IMG/VR virus record: IMGVR_UViG_3300044954_000065
Span: 1 to 20,274 of that record
Source of the DNA: a virus
DNA: 20,274 nucleotides
Direction: 5' to 3' (one strand)
Positions 5,349 through 13,629 of the stretch are shown here, in pieces. The position numbers and the translations under genes are program-made. The notes beneath the pieces are model-generated. The model ran no database searches. It saw nothing but the letters and a program-made list of their open reading frames with translations, and was not told the DNA's origin. Each line of letters begins with the position of its first letter. Positions within the stretch are counted from its first letter, which is position 1.

Positions 5349-6230
5349 CTACGGGCGTTCCTGAATGTCCAAGATAACGCCAACGTCGAAGTTCGAATTG
5401 CCTACCGCACCTTTGCGTGACACGACGCGATATTTTTCCCCGCTCGTAACAGATACATTGGACACGACGCACGACGTAATCGTCATCGAGGGACTGGCGG
5501 CCCCCCCTGTGTATATAAGTTGCGTGCGAACGTGTGACCAGTCTTTTGCGACTTCGTAAACGTCGCTATCCCACACCCCGCCGGTATATTTTTGTAGAAT
5601 CGCAAAGCAGTTTATGTCGGCCGCGCCCGCCGGGGAGAACGTCGTAGTCATTGCTATGCGAGCATTGAAAGTAGCACTAATAGTCAGTTCGGATGACGCC
5701 AGCGACCAAATTGCCCCTTTGTAGTAGACACTATCGCTGCCGATGGTTACTAGGGTGTTACTTGTCGTTGTGACCGACTGGCCGCTGACTTCGCCACACC
5801 AGAATTGAATGCCGCTTCGCGCGGTGTTTCTCTGCGCATACACCACATTTTGCCCACGCGCTGTATGCGAACCACCGACTACGAGCCAGCCTCCGTAGCC
5901 AGAATTGAGCAGCCACGAGCCGCTTTTGCCGCCCCATGTCTGTCCATTGCTCGGGCTGCTGCCGGTATAGGCAACATTCCCCGGACTGTCCCACGTGCAT
6001 GTGCCGAAGCCGCCCGTATCCACGCTGCGCTCGCTGTTGAGAAATAGCCCCTCTTGGCTGTCGGCATTGGGCTTGCCCATCGTGAGCATCGGCAGCCCCT
6101 CTACGCTCGTCCAGCCCGTGGGGCGCAGCAGCGCAAATGCCGGGATGCTTTCCCCAGAGTCATTGCGAAACGCCTGCCAGCGGATGCGTTCGAGTTGAGT
6201 CTGGCTATAGATTGGTGTAGGCGTGCGCAT
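5349..6230 (-). CDS. Tail-tip or receptor-binding-associated protein, unknown
   Basis: A 293-residue protein starting MRTPTPIYSQTQLERIRWQA. I chose ATG 6230 because it overlaps the upstream stop as TGATG; the frame continues upstream but would overlap the hub gene by nearly 100 bases. The N-terminal part (FRNDSGESIPAFALLRPTGW, GKPNADSQEGLFLNSE) is followed by a Gly/Ser/Thr-rich, beta-strand-rich body (GSWLLNSGYGGWLVVGGSHT, TLVTIGSDSVYYKG) and a C-terminal beta region ending VGVILDIQERP. It is the last gene of the tail cluster, where host-binding or baseplate decoration proteins usually sit. No specific family recognised. It converges on the thermonuclease-like gene. Confidence 0.7.
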   Translation of the reverse strand: MRTPTPIYSQTQLERIRWQAFRNDSGESIPAFALLRPTGWTSVEGLPMLTMGKPNADSQEGLFLNSERSVDTGGFGTCTWDSPGNVAYTGSSPSNGQTWGGKSGSWLLNSGYGGWLVVGGSHTARGQNVVYAQRNTARSGIQFWCGEVSGQSVTTTSNTLVTIGSDSVYYKGAIWSLASSELTISATFNARIAMTTTFSPAGAADINCFAILQKYTGGVWDSDVYEVAKDWSHVRTQLIYTGGAASPSMTITSCVVSNVSVTSGEKYRVVSRKGAVGNSNFDVGVILDIQERP

Positions 6231-7990
6231 CAGGACTCCCGATATGCCTGGTCGCTGTTGACGTGCCGCAACTTGTCCGACTCCGCAAACTGAATCCCCC
6301 CGTTTTTCATCAGTGCCAGCCACGGCTCGTCATACGTCGGGACATCCAGCGGGTCGATATTTCTCTGCACCGTGGTCGTGACGCGCGGATCGACCGTCCA
6401 GGTGATCGACTGAATGGCGCCGTCGAGAGGTACATTCACCAGCCCTTCGTAAATGCCGGTTTGGGAGTTCTGGGCCGCCTCCAGGATGGCCAACTCGCGG
6501 TTGAAGAACTGATCCGACTTCGCTATCAAAAGGTTTTGATTCGTGCTGCGCTGTGCCAACCGGAATGGCAACACAGATTTTGCCTCGGCATGAATGGCCC
6601 CGATCAGTTCGGGCCGGTTGATGAGCCGCGGCCCGGTGCGCCTTTGCGCCGCATCGGGCTTGCCGCCGACAAACTTCCGTTCATCCTGGTAGCGCAGCAG
6701 CGCGCGGGTTTCCGCATCCCGGATGTTGACCGCAGTGCGCAGCGCCAGGAGCGCGGGGAGAATCTGTCCCAGCGTATTGTATCGGTACACCGGGCGGCCA
6801 AAGCGGACGATTCCATATTCTTCGTCAATTGAAAATCCGTCCTCATAGAACGAACGGATTGCGGCCTCGCGATATCCCAGAAGTTCCGTATCCTGCGGCT
6901 CTGGATCGTCCTTGTTCGGTGCCTCTTCAGTGCCTTCCCCAAACACCCCCCACACTTCTGCCGGCCGCGGCACGTCCCGCCCTTCAATGTCGTGAACTGT
7001 CTCCACCTGCACGCTGTCGATCGGCAGGATCTGTTCCAGTTTGGAAATCCGGTAAACACCGGCAATGTTATTGAGGTTGTGGTCCGTGCCGTGCCACCGC
7101 CCGCCGAGCAGCGGTTCATTCGGATCGCGGGTGAATGTATCGTGAATCTGAATCTGATACATCCGGTAGACGGATGCCTTGGCCAGTTTCGTGGCTTCGA
7201 TGTCGCCAAGCCCGGAAAAATCTTCCACTTCGCCAAGTGACTCCCAGCCCGCCGCCGGGCGATAGGAAAGCCCGTCAATGGGGCGAATGGAGCCATCCCG
7301 TTCCAACCCCACCGCCGTCAGAAAGAAATCATGTTGCACGCGTGTCGGTCCACCCACCACCATGATCGAACTGGGCCGGGGCACGGAACTTTCGGACTTG
7401 CTGATGACCATCAGCCCGTCTTCCGGCAATTCCCTGCCTTGGCCCGTCGGTTCAATCCTGACGGCGCCGTCCGTTGTGGGAATGATCCGGCAGGCCGTTT
7501 CCCGGCACAGTTCGGCCAGGGCCACGGCGGGAGTCTCGTGGTCCCAATGCGTTTCGGGAAACGCATCCTTGGGCATCTGGTTGACGTTCACATTCGCAGT
7601 CTTGGCTGCGAAAACACACAGCGCCGCCAATTCGGGTGCGCTGAGTTCGGTGTCCTTGCGGCGCTTTCCCGTCCGTCGGCTGGGCAAGTTGTAATGCCCG
7701 CTGATCGTGCCGAAGCTCCACCGCCAGCGGAAGTCCAGCAGCGTGACCTCCATTGTGTCGGACTGGGCTGCAACCCGGCTGCGTGAACTGCCAACCAGCA
7801 GGCAGTCCCGAACGATAATCTTCTGGTCCCGATGGGTAATAATCAGGTCGCCAATCCGCGGCTTGGGGGGCGGCTGCTGAAACACTGTGAGCTTGATAAC
7901 GCCGGGCTGCACCCCGTGCGCCATGGTATAACTGACGCCGCGGATGTCCTTGACGCCTGGGAACAGAATATCGGCGGGGCCGTCATTCAT
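6230..7990 (-). CDS. Putative tail hub / baseplate protein
   Basis: A 586-residue protein and the second longest complete frame by role in the tail cluster, lying between a beta-rich tail protein and a terminal tail protein. Early segments IKLTVFQQPPPKPRIGDLII and IIVRDCLLVGSSRSRVAAQS, plus a Cys-poor beta-rich first half (DFRWRWSFGTISGHYN, LAELCRETACRIIPTTDGAV), resemble the beta-barrel layout of tail hub proteins (gp27/gpD-like). A C-terminal helical region (RTAVNIRDAETRALLRYQDE, FNRELAILEAAQN) could form the trimer core or fibre attachment. Starts on the upstream stop as TAATG. The hub role is inferred from position and general architecture; I could not identify a lysozyme motif. Confidence 0.65.
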   Translation of the reverse strand: MNDGPADILFPGVKDIRGVSYTMAHGVQPGVIKLTVFQQPPPKPRIGDLIITHRDQKIIVRDCLLVGSSRSRVAAQSDTMEVTLLDFRWRWSFGTISGHYNLPSRRTGKRRKDTELSAPELAALCVFAAKTANVNVNQMPKDAFPETHWDHETPAVALAELCRETACRIIPTTDGAVRIEPTGQGRELPEDGLMVISKSESSVPRPSSIMVVGGPTRVQHDFFLTAVGLERDGSIRPIDGLSYRPAAGWESLGEVEDFSGLGDIEATKLAKASVYRMYQIQIHDTFTRDPNEPLLGGRWHGTDHNLNNIAGVYRISKLEQILPIDSVQVETVHDIEGRDVPRPAEVWGVFGEGTEEAPNKDDPEPQDTELLGYREAAIRSFYEDGFSIDEEYGIVRFGRPVYRYNTLGQILPALLALRTAVNIRDAETRALLRYQDERKFVGGKPDAAQRRTGPRLINRPELIGAIHAEAKSVLPFRLAQRSTNQNLLIAKSDQFFNRELAILEAAQNSQTGIYEGLVNVPLDGAIQSITWTVDPRVTTTVQRNIDPLDVPTYDEPWLALMKNGGIQFAESDKLRHVNSDQAYRES

Positions 7991-9258
7991 TAGAGCGCCG
8001 AGGGCGTCAGGGTTTGATTGCGGCCAATGTCGAGCGTCACGTCATCCACCCCACAGGCAATGAGATCCAGCCCGTTGGTCCAGGTGACCGTCTTGGAGGG
8101 ATCGTGAACCACGCCTCCACCATAGATAAAGAAGTTGCTGACCGTCCGCGCCCGGTCATCCTCACGGAAATCGGCTTCCCCGTTGGAGAAGACGTAGAGA
8201 TTCGTGATCGTGCCGGAACTGCGATAGTTCAACCGCCCGCCGTTGACGGTCGCGGTCGTCAGCGTGGCCGTGCCGTCAACCCGGCAATCACCATCATTGA
8301 TGGTCAGCGTCGTGACGTTGCTGGCCAAGCGTGAAGTACCGGAATCATGCAGCACCGTCGTCAGGCCAACGCCAGAGCGCGCCTCCGCATTGGCGTTGCC
8401 GCCGATCCGCAGTGTGGCCACGACTGTTGTAGTGTCATCTGGTTCGATGCCGACGCCAACGCTACCCCCCACGATGTTGATAACATTGCTGGTGTGCGAA
8501 CCCTTGAACTCAAATGCATACTCAGTGTCCTCGGGGGTTCCCGTATTGAGCGCGTTGATCGTCACCTGTCCCGTCCCGCCGTTGAAGCGAATGCGCGACG
8601 ACTCGCAATCAACCGTGACGGCCATGTTGACCGCATCGGCACTATTGCCATAGGCCAGAAACTTCGTGCGATACTCCCTGTAGCCCCCCGTTTCGTTCAC
8701 ATCGGGCAGTCCGAATCGCCCGCTGAAGTTCAGGAACCGCAGCGCCGCCGGGGTGACGGAGGACTGCGTGGCTCCATAAAGCACATCCACGTCCCCCTCG
8801 ATAATCACGGTGTCGTTGTCCACGGGCAGGGCGCCGGTACTCCAATTGGCTGCGTTGTCGTAGTGGTTTGGGCCGGTGGCGGCCGTTGTTTCGGCAATCG
8901 ACAGCGTGCCGCTGCCTGCGGTGTTCTCGGCGACGGTGAACGTGAACGGCAGCCCCTTCGTGTTGCCGGTGATAACCACGGTGGAGCTAGAGGCCGCCGC
9001 GGTCACTTCCTGGAACTCCGGCACGTTGTCCCCTGTCTCGCTGCGGGTTTCCGTTCCAATGGCCGCATCGCCGTTAATCATCGCGGCTATTGCAGTGGCG
9101 ATACCCGTGGTTGTGGTCACGGCTCCCACGGTCAGGCGCAATGTCCGCCCGTTGCAAATCACATCGCCTGTGTCGTTCGTGGCCCAGGTATTGGCGACAG
9201 TGATCGTCATGACGTGTGCGCGGGGAAGGGCCGCGCCGATATAGCGAAGGGTGGCCAT
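7990..9258 (-). CDS. Beta-rich tail fibre or tail-tip protein
   Basis: A 422-residue protein poor in Lys and Cys and rich in Thr, Val, Gly and Asn. Residues 15-130 form a compact N-terminal module (TITVANTWATNDTGDVICNG, TTTTGIATAIAAMINGDAAI). Residues 130-422 show repeating short strands such as GPNHYDNAANWSTGALPVDN, TVNGGRLNYRSSGTITNLYV and FFIYGGGVVHDPSKTVTW, the texture of a right-handed parallel beta-helix. Such proteins act as tail fibres, spikes or carbohydrate-binding surfaces. No catalytic motif seen. The stop overlaps the hub gene start, and its own start follows the previous stop by a single base. Receptor binding is an inference. Confidence 0.65.
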   Translation of the reverse strand: MATLRYIGAALPRAHVMTITVANTWATNDTGDVICNGRTLRLTVGAVTTTTGIATAIAAMINGDAAIGTETRSETGDNVPEFQEVTAAASSSTVVITGNTKGLPFTFTVAENTAGSGTLSIAETTAATGPNHYDNAANWSTGALPVDNDTVIIEGDVDVLYGATQSSVTPAALRFLNFSGRFGLPDVNETGGYREYRTKFLAYGNSADAVNMAVTVDCESSRIRFNGGTGQVTINALNTGTPEDTEYAFEFKGSHTSNVINIVGGSVGVGIEPDDTTTVVATLRIGGNANAEARSGVGLTTVLHDSGTSRLASNVTTLTINDGDCRVDGTATLTTATVNGGRLNYRSSGTITNLYVFSNGEADFREDDRARTVSNFFIYGGGVVHDPSKTVTWTNGLDLIACGVDDVTLDIGRNQTLTPSAL

Positions 9259-9259
9259 A

Positions 9260-9997
9260 TTATCTTCTCTTCTTGGGTATGACGTTCATGGGATTGGGAG
9301 ATTCAAACTGATATTGCCAGGTCGCAGTGTATTCCAGGGCGCCGCCGCTGCGGGCCAGCCGTGGCGTTTGCATCGTGATCCGTGGCGACACTACCATGTC
9401 ATTCGGAAACAAGGGCTTGTTGACCACATGCCCGCGGATGGACGTGCAGGAACCGGACTGCACGAGCATGTAGGGCGTGGCCTCGCACAGAATTTGTCGG
9501 CGCGGCTTGCCCCGAAGCAAAATAACGTGCTCCATAATCGGCCCGCCGCCGGATGTCTCAAAGGTTTCGCTAAAGTTGATTTCACCGCTGCCCGCGCCGG
9601 ACTGGTCGCTGGTCTGTGGCGCAATGGGCATATCCCCTTCCAGGGAGAGCGTGAATGTGCGCTGCAGGCTGAAGATTTCGTCCGGGCGTGGATAACTGGG
9701 GGCCTGGACGATCCGCGTGCCGTCAATCGTCGCCTCACTTATCAGCCGATGAGCGATTACGGTCGAATCGCTGTCTGCATAGAGGTACACGTCTTTTTCA
9801 TGCGCGTTGTACGCCAGCTCCAGTGCTGCGATGTTGGCCGCTACTTCCGCCGCCGTTTCGCCGTGCAAAATACCCGTCACATCCCACCGATGGCGGATGG
9901 CGTAAAGCGTGCCCAGCGACGAGTTGAGGGGCGTCCGTGTGATCGTGGTGGACGTTTCCCCGAAGTCGTGCCGGTAGTTGCCGTAGCGGAGGATCAT
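9260..9997 (-). CDS. Putative distal tail / tail adaptor protein
   Basis: A 245-residue protein directly behind the tape measure gene (ATGA overlap), the usual position of a distal tail protein (Dit-like). The N-terminus MILRYGNYRHDFGETSTTIT and the helix GETAAEVAANIAALELAYNA sit in a beta-rich fold with HRWDVTGILHG and SLQRTFTLSLEGDMPI. The last third (FPNDMVVSPRITMQTPRL, GGALEYTATWQYQFESPNPM) is again beta-stranded. The role is inferred from gene order; the sequence itself does not show a signature I can name. Ends with basic KKRR. Confidence 0.6.
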   Translation of the reverse strand: MILRYGNYRHDFGETSTTITRTPLNSSLGTLYAIRHRWDVTGILHGETAAEVAANIAALELAYNAHEKDVYLYADSDSTVIAHRLISEATIDGTRIVQAPSYPRPDEIFSLQRTFTLSLEGDMPIAPQTSDQSGAGSGEINFSETFETSGGGPIMEHVILLRGKPRRQILCEATPYMLVQSGSCTSIRGHVVNKPLFPNDMVVSPRITMQTPRLARSGGALEYTATWQYQFESPNPMNVIPKKRR

Positions 9998-11655
9998 CTT
10001 CCGTTGGGCCTTGTGTTGGTCCGATAGGGACGACTGGGGTAGTCAAAACCGCCCGAGGTTCCTCCAGTTAGCGCAAGCCAATAGAGGCTCCAAAATCCAC
10101 CGCCACGCGCGACTCCTGTTGGCTGGCCCTGAGCCGATGCGCCGGTGATCGCCTGACCACGAGCCGCCTCTGCTGCCCTCTCGCCCGCCTCCGCACGCGA
10201 GTCGATATATTTCTTGTCGATAGCCTCAAACATCTTGAGGAGATTGTCTCCGAACTTTTCCGCCGACTGCCCGAGTTTTTGTTCGGCGTACTTCAGGGCC
10301 ATGTCGTGGGCTTGGCTGAGTGCGTCTTGCTGCGCCTTCAGTTGGTACTCAAGATTCTTTTGCACATCGTCGGCGGCCTTCAGGTTCAGCCCCTTGGCGC
10401 GGGCCATGTTGATAGCCTGCGCCTCGGCAATTTTTGCGCCCTCTTGGCCCAACGCAGATGGGAACTGGAACACCGCCTCCAATTCCCTGCGGCTTAACTG
10501 TCCACCCGATTGAACCTTGCTTAGGCCCCGGATCGTGCGGTTGCGTTCGTCGGAAGTCATACCAAGGAACCGCATGGCTTCGGATGAAACCGTGCGCCGG
10601 TGCAGCTCTAACTGCTCGCGGGTTGCTTGGATGCCTTCACGGCGCATCCTCAATTCCTGCTGCACTACGTCGGCTACCCTGGCCTGCGCGGACGCCAGGC
10701 GGTCCACCAATTGCAATTGCTCTTTGATTCCCAGCGACGAATCGGACAATCCGGGAATCAGTTGATCCGCGGCGGACATGGCCGAACCACCCCGCCACGT
10801 TCCGCGATTGACACCAGCCCGATCCGAGGCGTTGAAATAACGCTGAAGCGACCGTTGGCGCTCGATGCTTTGCAGTTCGTTGTAAAGCTGGCCCTGGATC
10901 ATTCGCGTTTCAACACGCTTTCGCTCGTCGCCCGCCATATCGGAGAATCCGGTCAGTTCCCCGAGTCCTTCCCGCATCGACTTACTGAAGGCGGCGCCGC
11001 CGCCAAGCAGCGCGCCGGCGCCGACAACACCAGCCGCCACGTGCGGCCCAAAACGCAACAAACCGGCAATGCCGCTTGCGCTGCCACCAGCCGCCGGCGC
11101 CGCCGCCGCTGCTTTGCGCGCTTCATGGACTGCCTGCCCGGCCCTGACGAGTCCGCCGACAAGCTGAAAGCCACCGCGGGCCATGTCCGCCGCCACCATG
11201 ACACGGGCAAACCCCCGGATCATCTTTTCGCTGTCCCGCTCGCTTGTGGCGGCCATGAGCGCGATGCCACGAGCCACGTTGATTGCCCCTTCTCCCATGC
11301 CCAGCAGCGACTTCGTGACTTCCAAATTGGCTTTGACTTGTCGCTTGGCAGCCGTTTCGCTCAAGCGGGCCGCCTGCTCGCGCCGCCTGTCGGCTTCACG
11401 TTCCGCGCGCTCCATTTCGCGGTACTTAACCATCCACATTTTCCATTCGTGCTCTACGTCATACTTCGGGCGATAGCCGCCGTTTGCGCCGGCAGCGCCA
11501 CCCGCGCCAGGACGTGATGAGCCGCCAGGATAGGCCGAACCGCCGTTGGAACCCGGCGCCGGGCCGCCCGGATAAGAAATCTGCGGCGCGCGCAGATTCG
11601 ACCCGTCCATTTGGAGGCTCATGCGAATCGCAATGTCACGGATGGTTTGACTCAT
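9994..11655 (-). CDS. Tail tape measure protein
   Basis: A 553-residue protein and the longest gene between the tail assembly chaperone and the tail tip genes. Residues 25-62 are a Gly/Pro/Ser-rich linker (PGGPAPGSNGGSAYPGGSSR). Residues 65-130 form a charged coiled coil (YREMERAEREADRRREQAAR). Around 185-235 lies a hydrophobic Ala/Gly stretch (GLLRFGPHVAAGVVGAGALL), the kind of segment tape measures use in the membrane. The remainder is helical, with Gln and Arg-rich repeats such as LRMRREGIQATREQLELHRR. Tape measures set tail length and travel into the cell ahead of DNA. At roughly 0.15 nm per residue this length would give a tail near 80 nm, consistent with a siphovirus. Confidence 0.82.
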   Translation of the reverse strand: MSQTIRDIAIRMSLQMDGSNLRAPQISYPGGPAPGSNGGSAYPGGSSRPGAGGAAGANGGYRPKYDVEHEWKMWMVKYREMERAEREADRRREQAARLSETAAKRQVKANLEVTKSLLGMGEGAINVARGIALMAATSERDSEKMIRGFARVMVAADMARGGFQLVGGLVRAGQAVHEARKAAAAAPAAGGSASGIAGLLRFGPHVAAGVVGAGALLGGGAAFSKSMREGLGELTGFSDMAGDERKRVETRMIQGQLYNELQSIERQRSLQRYFNASDRAGVNRGTWRGGSAMSAADQLIPGLSDSSLGIKEQLQLVDRLASAQARVADVVQQELRMRREGIQATREQLELHRRTVSSEAMRFLGMTSDERNRTIRGLSKVQSGGQLSRRELEAVFQFPSALGQEGAKIAEAQAINMARAKGLNLKAADDVQKNLEYQLKAQQDALSQAHDMALKYAEQKLGQSAEKFGDNLLKMFEAIDKKYIDSRAEAGERAAEAARGQAITGASAQGQPTGVARGGGFWSLYWLALTGGTSGGFDYPSRPYRTNTRPNGR

Positions 11656-12011
11656 GTTTTTGTCATCGCGCTAAGCTGACCGGCCACTATTCGCTCCGCT
11701 CTTTCCACGGCGTCCTCGATCTGCCGGATAATGCCTGCGTTGTGCCGCACGATCGGATCGTCGGGAAACTGCCCCGTCGCCTTGCACTGCTGATAGTGCC
11801 TGTAGGCCATCAGGTTCTTGAGCGTCAATGTCTTCGGCGCTTCCGGCGTTCCCTTCGGGCAGCCTGTTGGCGTGCGGCATGGCGTTGGACCACGGCGCGG
11901 CAACTTCCGCCCGGCACGCATGGCAACTTCTCCGGTCCCTTCGTCATACTGCCATCTCAGGCAGGACTCGCAGGACCGGGCCGCAATCCGGGGTGACGTG
12001 AGCAGCAGCAT
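11652..12011 (-). CDS. Tail assembly chaperone extension (frameshift reading frame), cysteine-rich
   Basis: A 119-residue frame from ATG 12011, placed as TGATG on the upstream stop. It contains CESCLRW, then CRTPTGCPKG and HYQQCKATGQFPDDPIVRHN, so five Cys and several His could bind zinc. It ends with a helix IIRQIEDAVERAERIVAGQL. It lies between the chaperone gene and the tape measure in the -1 frame, exactly as the T part of lambda G/GT. A slippery heptamer, 6-base spacer and 9-bp stem-loop precede it, and the -1 frame is open from the heptamer onward. It is therefore probably made mainly as a fusion with the upstream protein (about 267 residues in all). Its stop overlaps the tape measure start as ATGA. 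Confidence 0.75.
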   Translation of the reverse strand: MLLLTSPRIAARSCESCLRWQYDEGTGEVAMRAGRKLPRRGPTPCRTPTGCPKGTPEAPKTLTLKNLMAYRHYQQCKATGQFPDDPIVRHNAGIIRQIEDAVERAERIVAGQLSAMTKT

Positions 12012-12034
12012 CACCCCGGCTGCGAGTTTTTTGA
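11988..12034 (-). promoter_or_regulatory. Programmed -1 ribosomal frameshift signal
   Basis: On the minus strand, codons TCA AAA AAC (12034-12026) contain the slippery heptamer A AAA AAC in the correct X XXY YYZ phase. After the 6-base spacer TCGCAG comes CCGGGGTGA (12019-12011), a 14-base loop, and the perfect complement TCACCCCGG (11996-11988). The zero-frame TGA stop lies in the 5' arm of this stem. The -1 frame has no stop between the heptamer and the downstream gene. All three parts match known frameshift sites in phage tail assembly chaperone genes. Confidence 0.85.
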
Positions 12035-12454
12035 GTCGTACTCCTCTGGGCTGCAGCCTTCCAAAGCGGCGGCCAGCGCCCGATCCGTCACGTCGGCACC
12101 TGCCCCCTGCGCCGCTTCGGGATCTTCATCGCAGGCCAACTCACCCATGACGACGCGAAACAAAAGATTGAACAGCGACGGCTGCATACGGAGAATGTGG
12201 GACGTTTCCAGCGGCACGAGCTCGCCATTGCGGCGCTTCAAGTCCCACTTCTGGACATGCTTTTTCAGCACTTCGGCAGCAATCGCCTGCGCCTTGGCTG
12301 CGTCGTTTTCCTCGGCCATCTTGCGGGCAATGACGGCGCGGGGGCCAACCATCACGGGGCGGTAGGTGAACCGAATTGCCGGAAAGAGCCGATAGGCCGC
12401 AGCCAGGTAGCCGTCAACCGTGTAGCCGTCGTCGATGTAAGAAGTCTCGGACAT
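12011..12454 (-). CDS. Tail assembly chaperone (G-like)
   Basis: A 147-residue protein starting MSETSYIDDGYTVDGYLAAA (ATG 12454; a TTG two codons upstream is less likely). It contains LFPAIRFTYRPVMVGPRAVI, a helix NDAAKAQAIAAEVLKKHVQK, WDLKRRNGELVPLETSHILR, and a helical LFNLLFRVVMGEL. It ends in a low-complexity acidic tail DSKNSQPG. Its place between the tail tube and tape measure, its size, and the frameshift signal in its last codons identify it as the lambda gpG-like chaperone that coats the tape measure during tail building. It is translated alone or, after a -1 slip, as a G-T fusion. Sequence similarity to gpG itself is not evident by eye. Confidence 0.78.
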   Translation of the reverse strand: MSETSYIDDGYTVDGYLAAAYRLFPAIRFTYRPVMVGPRAVIARKMAEENDAAKAQAIAAEVLKKHVQKWDLKRRNGELVPLETSHILRMQPSLFNLLFRVVMGELACDEDPEAAQGAGADVTDRALAAALEGCSPEEYDSKNSQPG

Positions 12455-12482
12455 AACCAATCAACTTTCTTGCCCCGCTGAA

Positions 12483-13370
12483 TTACGCTACTGAGTCATT
12501 CGTTACAACCAATTCCCTGGTCGAGCCGGTCATGCGGGCCACCTGATCGAGCCGCAGCACAATCTCGCTCTTGCCAGGAACCTCCGGCGCGTTGTTGGGA
12601 ATCTGCAGCACCCCATAGGTAAACGTGGTCGAGAGTCCTCCGTTGGTGAACGCTGCCGAACCTGCGGCGCCCGCCACAGCCAAACCGTACAGTCCCGAGA
12701 TATACGGGTGCGTCGTGCGCTGCATAACAGTCCGGTCCCCCGGAGTAATGCTGGTAGCCGTTCGGCTGTTGGAGAATCGCACTTCCAGGTGATTGGCAAT
12801 CGTCAACTCCCAATCGAGCGTGTCTCGTGCGGAACCGGCGATGGTAAACACGCCGTCGCTGAAGATGTAAGGCGCGTTGTTGCTGGCCACGGATAGCGAT
12901 ACGGACGGGACCGATGTACCCGTCGCATCACTGGTGCCAGCCAATTGCAGCTCCAGCTCGATGAGTCGGCCCGCCGAACCACGAAAGATGGCGGTATCCA
13001 CATAGCAATCTTTGAGTTCGTGTGTCTGACTCACCAAGTCCATGAGCACGCCGAACGTGGGCAGCGTGTCCGCCAGGGCGAACGTGTCAGAAGACTCGGC
13101 GGCCCCCAGAATGCGCGGCAGCCAGAGGTCCAGGTCCAGCGGCGAGGGATTCAGCAGCAGCCGTGGACGCACCGTATAGATGCCGCTACGGGTGCGCTCC
13201 GAAGCATGGCTGCGCGTGGCCCGCTGGCCGTTGGTGTCCACAATCTCCGACTGGACCCCCGGTGCAGCGGTCAAACATTCATAGCGCTCGGAACTGCTGT
13301 CAAACGTGTGCGGACTAGCGCCTGGCTCCACGTACACAGCCGTCATCGCGCCTTGGACTGCGGTTGTCAT
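12483..13370 (-). CDS. Major tail tube protein
   Basis: A 295-residue beta-rich, Cys-poor protein immediately upstream of the tail assembly chaperone, where the tail tube gene sits in siphoviruses. Strand-like segments include GIYTVRPRLLLNPSPLDLDL, RLIELELQLAG, DWELTIANHLEVRFSNSR and KSEIVLRLDQVARM. It ends TRELVVTNDSVA. No sheath gene lies next to it, which argues for a non-contractile tail. Length is within the range of tail tube proteins carrying an extra domain. The start follows the preceding gene with an ATGA overlap. Identified mainly by position, length and beta character. Confidence 0.7.
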   Translation of the reverse strand: MTTAVQGAMTAVYVEPGASPHTFDSSSERYECLTAAPGVQSEIVDTNGQRATRSHASERTRSGIYTVRPRLLLNPSPLDLDLWLPRILGAAESSDTFALADTLPTFGVLMDLVSQTHELKDCYVDTAIFRGSAGRLIELELQLAGTSDATGTSVPSVSLSVASNNAPYIFSDGVFTIAGSARDTLDWELTIANHLEVRFSNSRTATSITPGDRTVMQRTTHPYISGLYGLAVAGAAGSAAFTNGGLSTTFTYGVLQIPNNAPEVPGKSEIVLRLDQVARMTGSTRELVVTNDSVA

Positions 13371-13627
13371 TCTTCATGCTCCTCATCGGCAAACGGAGTG
13401 GGCGTGTCGTATGGGCCGTGGGCTTTCTTGGCAGCGGCAAGGGCATCGGCCAGAGTGAAAAACGTGCCAATGCGAGAACCGCCCTGGTGAACTTCGTGAT
13501 CAAAGCCGTCGCAGGCGACGTTTCCAGTCGGAACGCCACGGCCATCTCGCGTTTCCTGAAACTTGCCTGGCGTGCTGATAATCCGGCAGCCGTGGTATTC
13601 ACGATCCAGGACGTTGATGTCGCTCAT
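13367..13627 (-). CDS. Small unknown protein between morphogenesis and tail tube genes
   Basis: An 86-residue protein from ATG 13627, two bases after the upstream stop. A longer frame to 13675 would overlap the upstream gene. It reads MSDINVLDREYHGCRIISTP with a Gly-rich middle and FFTLADALAAAKKAHGPYDT, then an acidic end FADEEHEE. The segment DGRGVPTGNVACDGFDHEVH is notable. I do not recognise a family. Its place in the tail operon suggests a minor structural or assembly role. Confidence 0.6.
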   Translation of the reverse strand: MSDINVLDREYHGCRIISTPGKFQETRDGRGVPTGNVACDGFDHEVHQGGSRIGTFFTLADALAAAKKAHGPYDTPTPFADEEHEE

Positions 13628-13629
13628 GG

